From Flavobacteriaceae bacterium (GTDB lineage: Bacteria; Bacteroidota; Bacteroidia; Flavobacteriales; Weeksellaceae): a stretch of DNA of 33,743 nucleotides. The notes under the pieces were generated by a model, which saw only the letters and a list, made by a program, of their open reading frames with translations, ran no database searches and was not told where the DNA came from. The stretch covers positions 1 through 33,743 of the forward strand of contig JAISSC010000202.1 in NCBI GenBank assembly GCA_031273305.1. Direction: 5' to 3'. This document shows, piece by piece, positions 8,341-17,615 of the stretch (positions are counted from its first letter, which is position 1; each line of letters begins with the position of its first letter). The position numbers and the translations under genes are program-made.

Positions 8341-9561
8341 TCAATTTATTATATGCAGGTCATAGCCTCCATTTACTTCGGTGGAAACCTCACCCAGCCA
8401 TCCTGCTTCCTGATTAGTTCCTGTATAAACTTTGACGAAATCTATCCCCGCAAGTTTTACAGGAGTTCCGTTTTTATCTACTGCCCAGCTAATGTCTATA
8501 TTGGAGGCTTCATCATTATTCGGGGCGTTATCTGCATATCCGTATTCGTAGGATTTTCCTGTCCAGTAAGTGCCGTTGCCGCTTTGGTCTATATAATTAT
8601 CTGCCAGTTTTGTGCCTGTGAAGCTCAAAGTGGGAGAGGAGACCCATTCAGGATAATAACTTTGCTTATGGTATGAATTTTTGGTTTTATAACCGGTATT
8701 TCCCTGATTGTCCGTCCATCTTATATATTGAATGTCGGTTTGCCACCCCTCTGCTCCCGGCACAGGAGTAGCGTTCGGGTCGGGTTTGTGATAAATAAGT
8801 TCATAGTTTTTAATGGTTTCGCTTTTGTGATACTCGCTTCCGGCTATTTCATACCATTCGTCATCCGGGATACCATTTTTGTTTTTATCATAAGAAACCA
8901 GAATAATTCCCGGTTCGCAATTACCTGCTTTTTGACCGGGCGTGGCGTCAGCCCAAAAAGCATTCCCGCGTATTTTAAAATCTCTTTCTCCCTGTATGTT
9001 GATAATGCTATGGTCAAATCCGAAAACGACATATCCGCCGTATCCTCCCAAACTTATCGTTCCGGGAGATGAACCTGTGATAACGCTTGCTTTGGCAATC
9101 ATACTTTCCCGCGTATCGCCCTCTGCCCATTTTGGCAGATCATTCGTAAACTGTCCGATGGCAGGGAGAAAATCGTATACCTTCGCTATGTAAGGGCTAT
9201 AAGAACCGGTTTCTTTTTCTACGGTGATGTAGGTTTGTTTCTCGATGGTTTCCCCTCCGTTTTTGACTTTTAAGGTTACCGAATAGGTTCCCGAATATAG
9301 TGAGATAAAGGAGAAATCCTTGCCTGTGGATGTAAGCGAATCTTCTTGTGTAGTCTTGCTTTTTATCGTCCATTCAAATTCGGCATTTGGGTAGGAAACC
9401 GTGTTAAGGTCAATATCCAGAATACGCAGGCGATCAACGGTATACTCTGATTTTAATCCGAGATCTTCCGGAGTTTGGGTTACATTGTCGTCATCGTCTG
9501 AACAGGAAGCTAAGAATAGCAAGCCTGTCAGGCTCCATGTTAGAATTAGTACTTTTTTCAT
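8341..9561 (-). CDS. PKD-like cell-surface lipoprotein of the cobalamin operon
   Basis: Track ORF starts at 9582; the likely start is the internal Met at 9561 (MKKVLILTWSLTGLLFLASCSDDDD), giving a clean lipoprotein signal; FEWTI...GTYSVTLKVKNGG PKD-like region. Confidence 0.72.
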   Translation of the reverse strand: MKKVLILTWSLTGLLFLASCSDDDDNVTQTPEDLGLKSEYTVDRLRILDIDLNTVSYPNAEFEWTIKSKTTQEDSLTSTGKDFSFISLYSGTYSVTLKVKNGGETIEKQTYITVEKETGSYSPYIAKVYDFLPAIGQFTNDLPKWAEGDTRESMIAKASVITGSSPGTISLGGYGGYVVFGFDHSIINIQGERDFKIRGNAFWADATPGQKAGNCEPGIILVSYDKNKNGIPDDEWYEIAGSEYHKSETIKNYELIYHKPDPNATPVPGAEGWQTDIQYIRWTDNQGNTGYKTKNSYHKQSYYPEWVSSPTLSFTGTKLADNYIDQSGNGTYWTGKSYEYGYADNAPNNDEASNIDISWAVDKNGTPVKLAGIDFVKVYTGTNQEAGWLGEVSTEVNGGYDLHIIN

Positions 9562-9604
9562 TTCTATTAAATTTAAATTCATGTATATTTATTTTTAGTT
9601 TGTT

Positions 9605-10744
9605 CTATTTCCACAGGAAAGTAAAATGTCCGGGAATGTCTCCGGTGGTTGCTTTCCATTTAAAATATCCGTCTTTGTCGAAACAGTGTAATCTTCCGGA
9701 GGTTACATAATTGGTTGCATCGGCAATAAAAATGTCTCCGTTCACAGGGTTGACGGTAATGGCATAAGGAATTACAATGTCTTTTTCAATACCGTTCTTA
9801 ATAAATTGGTCGGAAACTACTTCCTGATCGTTTATATCAATAATGCCGTAATGGGTAGTTGCTCCCTGTGCAGTCCATGCATAGCCGTAATAATACATTT
9901 TATCGTCAAAAAAACTCATATCGGAAACAACGGCATTTACCTCTTTTTCAACCGTATCGGTATCCGGGTTCAGGATAAAGGTTCTGGGCGGGTTCTTTCC
10001 ATAATCTCCTCGTGAGGTCACCCACAGCTTGTTATTTTTATCTTTTCGTATCCTCCACAGGTTGATGGCTACCTCAATTTTTTTAATCTCTTTAAAGGTA
10101 TTCAGGTCAATTACCGAAACTGTGTTATCGTAATTTGGAACCCGATAACCTCCGGAGTTGGCAACATAGAGCTTGTTATTGGCAACAACCAGTTCATCCG
10201 GTTGATAACCTACCACTTCCTTGTTTACGATTTGCAGGGTTGCCGTGTCGACTTTTACTACATATCCCGGAGGGGCATTAGGGTCAATCGAGACAGGTCC
10301 GGCATAAGAGGTAACATAGGCGTAGCCTTTATCAAATGCGATATACCGACAATTGGGGATTTGAATTTCACCTAAATGTTTGGCTGTTTTGGCATCCATT
10401 ACTTCAATGTAGTTGGATACATTGATAACCGCATACATCTTAGAGCCATAGATTTGAATGTCATTACCCACATCACCGAGACTATAAGTCACGGTAGAGT
10501 TAACTTTTGAGTAAATATTGTTGGAGAATACCCCTGTGGAATAATCAAAATAATCCAGAGAGGCTTTATTGCTTCCCATATTCCCCTCATTGAGAACATA
10601 TAGCCCCTGTATGTCTATGTTTTCCGGCGAAGTAATTGTTTCTTCGGGAGAATAGGTTGAAGGGAGGGAATCATCCTCGTTGCATGAGAGCATAAAAATG
10701 GCTATAAAAACCGGAAATACCAGTTTTTTTATCGTATTTTTCAT
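9605..10744 (-). CDS. btuG: BtuG-like surface lipoprotein, YncE/DUF5074 beta-propeller (copy 1)
   Basis: Lipobox FMLSCNEDD; GLYVLNEGNMGSNKASLDYFDYSTG, LGDVGNDIQIYGSKMYAVINVSNYIEVMDAKTAKHLGEIQIPNCR, YVANSGGYRVPNYDNTVSVIDL, LWVTSRGDY as in Bacteroides BtuG-type proteins. Confidence 0.78.
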   Translation of the reverse strand: MKNTIKKLVFPVFIAIFMLSCNEDDSLPSTYSPEETITSPENIDIQGLYVLNEGNMGSNKASLDYFDYSTGVFSNNIYSKVNSTVTYSLGDVGNDIQIYGSKMYAVINVSNYIEVMDAKTAKHLGEIQIPNCRYIAFDKGYAYVTSYAGPVSIDPNAPPGYVVKVDTATLQIVNKEVVGYQPDELVVANNKLYVANSGGYRVPNYDNTVSVIDLNTFKEIKKIEVAINLWRIRKDKNNKLWVTSRGDYGKNPPRTFILNPDTDTVEKEVNAVVSDMSFFDDKMYYYGYAWTAQGATTHYGIIDINDQEVVSDQFIKNGIEKDIVIPYAITVNPVNGDIFIADATNYVTSGRLHCFDKDGYFKWKATTGDIPGHFTFLWK

Positions 10745-10759
10745 GGTTAATATGTTAAG

Positions 10760-11884
10760 TTATTTCTTTGTCAGAAAGGTAAAATGACCGGGCGATACTC
10801 CGGCGTTCCTTACCCATTTTAAAATTCCGTTTTTGTTTATACAAAATATTTTTCCGGATATTTGGTAATCTCTTGCGTCGGCAATAAAAATGTCTCCGTT
10901 GTCGGGATTGATAATTATTCCGTATGGTACCACAATTTGGGATTCCGTATTCTCATTCATAATATGTGACGAAATCTTGTTTTGGGTATTAATGTCTATT
11001 ATCCCATAGCTGTTAACCGTTTTGTTGGCACTGTCGTAATCGGTTCCATAATAATATAGGTTATTTTCATAAAAGTCAAACCCGGTGATTGTGGCTGTGA
11101 TGGTTTTTATGACAGTATCCGTATTGGGATCAATAATGGATATGAAAGGTTTTATGTCGTTATAATTTCCTCTTGAGGTTACCCAGATATTGTTGTTCTT
11201 ATCGGCTTTTATCTTCCATAAGTTAGCCCCGACATCTATTTTTTTGACTTCCTGAAAGGAAGATAAATCTATAACAGATACGGTTGTGTCATAACTTTCG
11301 GGAGTGTATCCTCCGGAATTGGCAACATAAAGTTTATCATTAACTACGGTCATTTCTTCGGGTTGATACCCTACGGATACATTATTTACAATGGATAAAT
11401 TGGTTGTATCAATTTTAACAATAGTTCCCAACTGCGAATTGTTGGATTGCGGAGTGCCTGCAAAAGAGGAAACATAGGCATAACCTTTGTCAAAGGTAAC
11501 AGACCTGCAATTCGGAATCTGGATTTTTCCTAAATGTTTGGCTGTTTTGGCTTCCATTACCTCTACGTAATTGGAATTATTAATAACGGCATACATTTTG
11601 GAGCCGTAGATATTAATATCGTTCCCGACATCTCCCAGCACTCCCTCATTAGGGTTTACCCATCCGAAATAGTCATTCGTGTAGTTTCCGCTGTCATAGT
11701 CGTAATAAGTAAGTGAGGCTTCATTGCGCCCCCAGCCTCCCTCGCTAAGAATATATAATCCTCTGGAAGCTCCGGGTTCGGGGGTGATGATGTCATCTCC
11801 GGAGTTTTCATACTTGTCGTCATCGCTACAGGATAGCAACCCAAGTAAGATAAAATAAATAAATAAAAAATTTCTTAATCTCAT
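10760..11884 (-). CDS. btuG: BtuG-like surface lipoprotein, YncE/DUF5074 beta-propeller (copy 2)
   Basis: Paralogue of the 9605 gene: lipobox LLSCSDDDK; GLYILSEGGWGRNEASLTYYDYDSG, LGDVGNDINIYGSKMYAVINNSNYVEVMEAKTAKHLGKIQIPNCR, YVANSGGYTPESYDTTVSVIDL. Confidence 0.77.
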   Translation of the reverse strand: MRLRNFLFIYFILLGLLSCSDDDKYENSGDDIITPEPGASRGLYILSEGGWGRNEASLTYYDYDSGNYTNDYFGWVNPNEGVLGDVGNDINIYGSKMYAVINNSNYVEVMEAKTAKHLGKIQIPNCRSVTFDKGYAYVSSFAGTPQSNNSQLGTIVKIDTTNLSIVNNVSVGYQPEEMTVVNDKLYVANSGGYTPESYDTTVSVIDLSSFQEVKKIDVGANLWKIKADKNNNIWVTSRGNYNDIKPFISIIDPNTDTVIKTITATITGFDFYENNLYYYGTDYDSANKTVNSYGIIDINTQNKISSHIMNENTESQIVVPYGIIINPDNGDIFIADARDYQISGKIFCINKNGILKWVRNAGVSPGHFTFLTKK

Positions 11885-11903
11885 AATTAATAATTTGTGT
11901 TCG

Positions 11904-13937
11904 TTATATGTTCATTTGTACTGAAATTCTGTAATTCCGTCCGGGCATAGGATAATTCAATACTATATCATAGTTCCGGTTAAGAATATTATTGACCTCT
12001 AAAGCAACTTTTAATTTTAGTTTATCCAGAGGTATTTCTTTAGATATAAGCAAATCATGGCTAAACCATGCTTTTACATAATTATTCGGGCTGTTCTCAG
12101 GCGAATTATATCGTTCTCCGGTATAGATAAAGCTATAATTCAGATTCCAGTCTTTGTATGCCGTGTTGATGAGAAAACTACCGCTGTGCCACGGAATATA
12201 GGGAATCTGGTCTTTGTATTCCATAGTTAAATTTTGAGCTTTTTCATATGTATAAGAAAGCCTTGTGTTGAGCGAAAGGTTTTTGGAAAGAGACCATGAA
12301 GACCGTGCGGAAACATCAATCCCTCTGATAAGTACTTCTCCCATGTTTATCATAGTCCAGCGGAATTGTTGCCCTTTGGGATACGCAATGATCTTATCTT
12401 TCACCTCGTTGTAATAAGCATCAAGCACCAGATTGATATTCCTCAATGATCCGGATTTAAAATCTTTGTTATATTCAATTCCTATATCGTATTGAGCCGT
12501 GTATTCAGGTTTTAAAAGAGAGTTGCCCAAGTCTGTATAATACAGGTCATTAAAGGTAGGCATACGGAAAATACGTTTATAAAAGGCATGTATATTAAGT
12601 TCTCTGTTTTTGAAAAGTTCGTAATTTAAGAAAACGGTAGGGGTAAATTCTTGTTTATCAGGAGACGGAGCCGCACGTTCGTCATTTTTAACATCTTCCT
12701 GAACGAAGGTTCCTAAAATACTGGTTTGAAATTTGAACCTGTTAAAACGAATATTGGAAGCTAGTGCGACCAATTCCGTATTCCTTTCGGGATAAACAAA
12801 AAGTTTTAAATTGGCATCCATAGTGTTGTACTGATAGTCTGCGGAAAGTGCAATATCCCAAAAGGAGAACAGTGAGTATTGCTGGGCGGTGGAAATATAA
12901 AATTCTTCCTGTTTAAAGGTGTTATCCAGAAAATCCGACTGCACGAGAGAGCCTTGTATGTAGTCAAGGACAAGACGGTAAAAATGGGTATAGTCGTTGG
13001 CATATTTGGCATTGACCAAAATTTTATATTTGTGTGTTATCTCTTTTTCAAATGAACCTTGAAGGAAGAAATTACGATCCCATTGTTTGGAACTACTATT
13101 AAACACATTTTTGACAATAGCTCCCGGAATTCCCCGCTCGGAATCATAATAATATCCTTTTAAATTCCAGGTTCCTTTGTTGAGTTTCCCAAACAACCCG
13201 ACCTCTACACGGAAAGCACTGATATTCCCGTTTTGCCTGATTCCAATAGTATCCCAATGGTCTTTTCTATGTCGGAATTTGTATTTTCCGTTAGAGTTTA
13301 TGTATTCTGTATTTAGGGAAAGGTTAATGTTTTCGGAAAGTTTCTGTTCCCATAAAACCGACGGATTTATCAGGGCAAAGGAACCGGAACGGTAGTTTGC
13401 ACTAAGATTTGTTCTTTTATCGTTTTCAAATTTCGGTTTTTTAGTAGTCATATAAATGCTTCCGGCAGAACCAAAGTCTTTAGCGGATTGAAATATCTGG
13501 CTTTTTTGTCCGTTATATAAAGAAACGGACTCCATATTGTCCAGAGAAAATTTACCCAGATCAACGGTTCCGTTCTGGGCATTTCCCAACTGTATCCCAT
13601 CGTAAAAAACGCCTACGTGCTGACTTCCCATTCCCCGAATATTTACGGTTTTCATTCCTCCGACTCCTCCATAATCCTTTAGTTGTATTCCCGAAAAATA
13701 ACGTAGGGCATCTGATACCGACGAAGCACCGGTTAGGTTTTGCAGTTCTTTTCCTGAAAGTTCCTGATATGAAATGATACCTTTGTTCTCCCTCTTTCCG
13801 ATAGTAATGATCTCCTGAAGTTCGGTAATTTTAGTGCTGTCCTTTCGTTCTTTTTGTTCTTGTGAAAAAAGAATGAGAGTGAGAATACTAAAAATCTGGG
13901 TTAGTAAAAGTTTGATATTTTTATGTTTGTGTATCAT
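11904..13937 (-). CDS. btuB: TonB-dependent outer-membrane receptor, BtuB-like (cobalamin/corrinoid)
   Basis: Plug domain (LQEIITIGKRE..., GMKTVNIRGMGSQHVGVFYDGIQLGNAQNGTVDLGKFSLDNMESVSLYNG), beta-barrel C-terminus; directly downstream of a cobalamin riboswitch. Confidence 0.85.
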   Translation of the reverse strand: MIHKHKNIKLLLTQIFSILTLILFSQEQKERKDSTKITELQEIITIGKRENKGIISYQELSGKELQNLTGASSVSDALRYFSGIQLKDYGGVGGMKTVNIRGMGSQHVGVFYDGIQLGNAQNGTVDLGKFSLDNMESVSLYNGQKSQIFQSAKDFGSAGSIYMTTKKPKFENDKRTNLSANYRSGSFALINPSVLWEQKLSENINLSLNTEYINSNGKYKFRHRKDHWDTIGIRQNGNISAFRVEVGLFGKLNKGTWNLKGYYYDSERGIPGAIVKNVFNSSSKQWDRNFFLQGSFEKEITHKYKILVNAKYANDYTHFYRLVLDYIQGSLVQSDFLDNTFKQEEFYISTAQQYSLFSFWDIALSADYQYNTMDANLKLFVYPERNTELVALASNIRFNRFKFQTSILGTFVQEDVKNDERAAPSPDKQEFTPTVFLNYELFKNRELNIHAFYKRIFRMPTFNDLYYTDLGNSLLKPEYTAQYDIGIEYNKDFKSGSLRNINLVLDAYYNEVKDKIIAYPKGQQFRWTMINMGEVLIRGIDVSARSSWSLSKNLSLNTRLSYTYEKAQNLTMEYKDQIPYIPWHSGSFLINTAYKDWNLNYSFIYTGERYNSPENSPNNYVKAWFSHDLLISKEIPLDKLKLKVALEVNNILNRNYDIVLNYPMPGRNYRISVQMNI

Positions 13938-14064
13938 TTTCGCTCATTAATTATATTTAAAACATAATTAATCGCTTCATGAAAAATAAACATGAAAAGT
14001 AGAGATGAAATACTTTTGATGTTTTTAGCCTTGTTCCACGAAAGCTATTAACTATGTAATAATG

Positions 14065-14290
14065 TTTGGCAGGTTTTCTGACTTACTCCATTTTAAGAAG
14101 CCTTCCCAAGAATATTTCTCAGTGGCAGTTAAATCTTAAAATGCTGTTATGAGATTACAGCAGCGGGCCTGTTCCGGATTCTCACCGGATTCCCTTTTAA
14201 ATTTGCAATTTTTTTAGTTAATGAATCAGCATAGATAAAAAACAGTAACTATTTAGCTCATTCATTATTCACTATAAATTGCAAATACCA
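14065..14290 (-). ncRNA. Cobalamin riboswitch (AdoCbl-type B12 element)
   Basis: Minus strand GGTATTTGCAAT...ATTGCAAATTTAAAAGGGAATCCGGTGAGAATCCGGAACAGGCCCGCTGCTGTAATC...TGCCACTGAG...TGGGAAGGCTTC...GTAAGTCAGAAAACCTGCCA: conserved B12-box and core elements. Confidence 0.93.
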
Positions 14291-14369
14291 AAGCAAAGGC
14301 AAATATAGAAATTAAATTTACTTTTCCAAATATTTTTAATAAATAAATAAAATATCATAGATTTGAATC

Positions 14370-14729
14370 ATGAATATTCAACTTCCGGAAAAATTATATT
14401 ATTCGATTGGAGAGGTGGCACAGGCTTTTAATGTAAATGCTTCTCTTATAAGGTTCTGGGAGAAAGAATTTGATAGTATTGCTCCTAAGAAGAATAAAAA
14501 AGGCGACCGTTTTTTCACTTCAAAAGATATAGAAAACCTGAAAATTATTTACCATTTGGTGAAGGAAAGAGGGTATACGTTGGACGGAGCAAGGAGTGTA
14601 CTGGTTACTCAACCCAAAATTTCAAAAAGAATAGAGATTATTTCACGTTTGGAATTGGTAAAGGCAGAGTTAGTAAAATTAAAGGAATTGCTTGATGGGG
14701 AAGAAAATAATTTGCATAACGAAATTTAA
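14370..14729 (+). CDS. MerR family transcriptional regulator
   Basis: YYSIGEVAQAFNVNASLIRFWEKEFDSIAPKKNKKGDRFFTSKDIENLKIIYHLVKERGYTLDGAR helix-turn-helix. Confidence 0.9.
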   Translation: MNIQLPEKLYYSIGEVAQAFNVNASLIRFWEKEFDSIAPKKNKKGDRFFTSKDIENLKIIYHLVKERGYTLDGARSVLVTQPKISKRIEIISRLELVKAELVKLKELLDGEENNLHNEI

Positions 14730-14734
14730 AAGTT

Positions 14735-14742
14735 ATCTTTGC
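14735..14742 (+). promoter_or_regulatory. Putative promoter -7 TATCTTTG (with TTTG at 14712-14715) for the 14769 gene
   Basis: TTTG-N19-TATCTTTG matches the Bacteroidota consensus TTG/TAnnTTTG spacing. Confidence 0.55.
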
Positions 14743-14768
14743 CAACGATAATCTAAAATTTTAATTTT

Positions 14769-15023
14769 ATGAAACTACCTAAGTTTTTAATGGCAGACAA
14801 TTCTGATTTTCCTGACGATTTATACGTGGTGCATACGGAATATCCTCGTTTTATACTGAATGTGGAAGAGGAGGAAGTGGAATGGTTGGATGAACCGGAA
14901 GGAGGAGAAGAGGAAATTACTAACGAAGTAAATTCTTTGATAGAGCAGGCTTTTGATTTCTGTGATTCGGAGATTAGTAAATATGAAGTTGAGGATGAGG
15001 AGGAAGAAAAGGAAGAAGAATAA
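14769..15023 (+). CDS. Hypothetical small acidic protein
   Basis: 84 aa; strongly acidic C-terminus (EVEDEEEEKEEE); consensus promoter upstream. Confidence 0.65.
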   Translation: MKLPKFLMADNSDFPDDLYVVHTEYPRFILNVEEEEVEWLDEPEGGEEEITNEVNSLIEQAFDFCDSEISKYEVEDEEEEKEEE

Positions 15024-15110
15024 ATAAGTTATGATTTTTTAATAAAAGATGAGCAGGATATTTATTCTGCTTATTTTTTATATATTTACCTCAGTCAAAT
15101 AATCAAGAAA

Positions 15111-15986
15111 ATGAAGTATACACAGGGTATGCTATCTCCGGATAGTTTAAAAGATAAAGTTATAGTCGTAACAGGAGGAGGAAGCGGGTTAGGAAAGTCC
15201 ATGACCAAATATTTTTTAGAATTGGGAGCAAAGGCTGCAATTGTTTCCAGAAATTTAGAAAAGCTGGAATCGGCGGCAAAAGAACTGAAAGAACAGACAG
15301 GAGGCGAAATATTTACTTATGCTCTGGATGTAAGAGATTATGAAGCAGTAGAGAAAATGAGAAATGCGGTAGTGTCTCATTACGGCAAGATAGATATACT
15401 GCTTAATAATGCTGCCGGGAATTTTATCTCTCCAACGGAAAGGCTCTCTGCTAATGCTTTTGATTCCGTGATTGATATAGTCCTGAAAGGAACCAAGAAT
15501 TGTACGCTGGCTTTAGGGAAATATTGGATAGAAAATAAATTGCCTGCAACGGTATTGAATATAGTAACGACCTATTCATGGACAGGCTCGGCTTACGTGG
15601 TTCCGTCGGCTATGGCTAAGGCCGGAGTTTTGGCAATGACCCGTTCTTTAGCGGTGGAGTGGGCAAAATATAATATCCGGTTCAATGCGATTGCTCCGGG
15701 ACCTTTTCCTACCAAAGGAGCTTGGGACAGACTGCTTCCGGGAGATTTAAAAGATAAATTTGACCTGGCTAAAAAAGTTCCGCTGAAAAGGGTAGGAGAG
15801 CATCAGGAATTGGCTAATCTTGCGGCTTATCTGGTTTCTGATTATTCGTCTTATATTAACGGAGAAGTGGTTACCATTGATGGAGGAGAATGGTTGTTGG
15901 GAGCAGGAGAATTTAATATGCTGGAGCAGGTTCCGAAAGATATGTGGGATATGTTGGAGGCTATGATTAAGGCTAAGAAAAGTTAG
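15111..15986 (+). CDS. SDR family oxidoreductase (2,4-dienoyl-CoA reductase-like)
   Basis: VIVVTGGGSGLGKSMTKYF (TGxxxGxG), NNAAGNF, RFNAIAPGPFPTKGAWDRL, INGEVVTIDGGEWL. Confidence 0.9.
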   Translation: MKYTQGMLSPDSLKDKVIVVTGGGSGLGKSMTKYFLELGAKAAIVSRNLEKLESAAKELKEQTGGEIFTYALDVRDYEAVEKMRNAVVSHYGKIDILLNNAAGNFISPTERLSANAFDSVIDIVLKGTKNCTLALGKYWIENKLPATVLNIVTTYSWTGSAYVVPSAMAKAGVLAMTRSLAVEWAKYNIRFNAIAPGPFPTKGAWDRLLPGDLKDKFDLAKKVPLKRVGEHQELANLAAYLVSDYSSYINGEVVTIDGGEWLLGAGEFNMLEQVPKDMWDMLEAMIKAKKS

Positions 15987-15993
15987 ATAAGAT

Positions 15994-16587
15994 ATGAAAA
16001 GAATAATTACAATAACGCTTACATTTATAGTTACTCTATATTATTGTCAGGATATTAATCTTTATAATCGTAAAGAAGTAGAATCCATGCAAAGAAAGCT
16101 GGAAGATTCATTGGCTTATAGGTTAAAAGAATCTGATTTGGAAAAATTAGAGGGATATTGGAAGTTAAGCCAAATATTTACTGATAAGAAAAAGCCGTTT
16201 AATAATAAGATTGCTATGTTTATTTCTTTTGGGGATGTCTATACTCAGGATACCATCTCTTTTTCTTACGCAAAATATGATTACGAGATTATAAAAGGCA
16301 GAAAGTTAATAGAGAGAAGAATAGATGAAGGTAGTATAGGCAAATTACATTATAAATGGAGAGAGGATAGAGGTAGAATTGTATATAGTCTTGAAGATGT
16401 GCCTGAAAATTCAGATTTTATAGGAAAATTACCTAAAGATTTGGAAATAAGAAGTATTTATTTTAGCGATCAAATATTGAGAATTTATAAATTAACGGAT
16501 GATGAAATGATTTTATACGAAGTTCCGCCACTAAATTTTTATAAAGTTAAATATTTACTCTTTCATTATAAGAAATATTCTGATTAA
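15994..16587 (+). CDS. Hypothetical secreted protein
   Basis: 197 aa ORF with N-terminal hydrophobic segment (MKRIITITLTFIVTLYYCQ); no family recognised. Confidence 0.6.
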   Translation: MKRIITITLTFIVTLYYCQDINLYNRKEVESMQRKLEDSLAYRLKESDLEKLEGYWKLSQIFTDKKKPFNNKIAMFISFGDVYTQDTISFSYAKYDYEIIKGRKLIERRIDEGSIGKLHYKWREDRGRIVYSLEDVPENSDFIGKLPKDLEIRSIYFSDQILRIYKLTDDEMILYEVPPLNFYKVKYLLFHYKKYSD

Positions 16588-17615
16588 TCATCATCTATTA
16601 AACAACCCTGATTCCTATACTGGGATTTAAATTTTTCCGTAAATTTTTTCCATTCGGAAGAAGTTGCCCGTTCATTTTTTACCTCATCAAGAAAAAAGGA
16701 AATATATTTTTGTGAAAAATCTTTAGGGAAATTTTCTAATGGGTCAAATTCGTTATTGTACCATTTTTCATTGATAATATGGTTGAATTGATTCATATCG
16801 AAGTTATCTTCAAAGGAATGATACGAATTGGTGGCAGAAGAAATAAAGGAAGTTTTCATCGCTTCTGTATTTAATTGGGCTATCAGGTTTTTATCTTTTT
16901 TATGTTTTCTGTAATATAGGGAAGCGTTGAGAAGCTGACGTTTTTCATCTACCTTTCCATCGGCATTTTTCCATATTTCCAACCAATATTCTTTTTTATA
17001 CATTCCCATTAATATGGAATTTAATACCCAATATTTACCTTTTGTATGATTGGTAACCAAGCCCAATCTGTATAGCAGGCTGAAAAATTTGAACGTGTTA
17101 AAAAAGAACCAACTCATAACGAAACGAGGAGCTGTAAATAACTTCGGATAAACGACAGTAATATCCGACGTTATTCTATGATGTTCAAAATCACCAAATG
17201 GTGATGTATTTCCCAACCATCCTAATTTAACCAGAGAGATGTTTTCTTCGTTCATTGTTTTTTCCAGTTTGGTCACATTAATTCTTTCTGTAAACCAGAC
17301 ATCGTCTTCCGTTATGATGAAATAAGGGGAAGCCTCCTTTACGGATTGAATCCACAGTTGGGTAGGAATTTTAAACCCGTTGATTTCTTTTCCGTTTTGC
17401 AGATTTTCTTCAATAGCGTTCCTTTTTTCGTTGTAATTTTCAGACCTTGTAATTATAACTTTCGGATATTTTTCCTGAATTTTGGTCAGGTATCTTTCGG
17501 GAGTGCCATCATCCATGACCTTAATGGTATATATCCCCTCCACAAATTGATAAATACTGGAAATACATCTGTCCAGATAAAAAGGACGGTTAAATGATTT
17601 GATAAGGATGTCCAT
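16584..17615 (-). CDS. Glycosyltransferase (GT-A-like)
   Basis: ILIKSFNRPFYLDRCISSIYQ...IKVMDDGTPERY...PYFIITEDDVWFTER; in a glycan cluster. Confidence 0.75.
   Translation of the reverse strand: MDILIKSFNRPFYLDRCISSIYQFVEGIYTIKVMDDGTPERYLTKIQEKYPKVIITRSENYNEKRNAIEENLQNGKEINGFKIPTQLWIQSVKEASPYFIITEDDVWFTERINVTKLEKTMNEENISLVKLGWLGNTSPFGDFEHHRITSDITVVYPKLFTAPRFVMSWFFFNTFKFFSLLYRLGLVTNHTKGKYWVLNSILMGMYKKEYWLEIWKNADGKVDEKRQLLNASLYYRKHKKDKNLIAQLNTEAMKTSFISSATNSYHSFEDNFDMNQFNHIINEKWYNNEFDPLENFPKDFSQKYISFFLDEVKNERATSSEWKKFTEKFKSQYRNQGCLIDDD

Noticed and set aside
6294-9598. Many short plus-strand ORFs (6294, 6313, 6883, 7074, 7782, 8335, 8728, 8942, 9401)
   Set aside because: All antisense to well-supported long coding genes; typical shadow ORFs.
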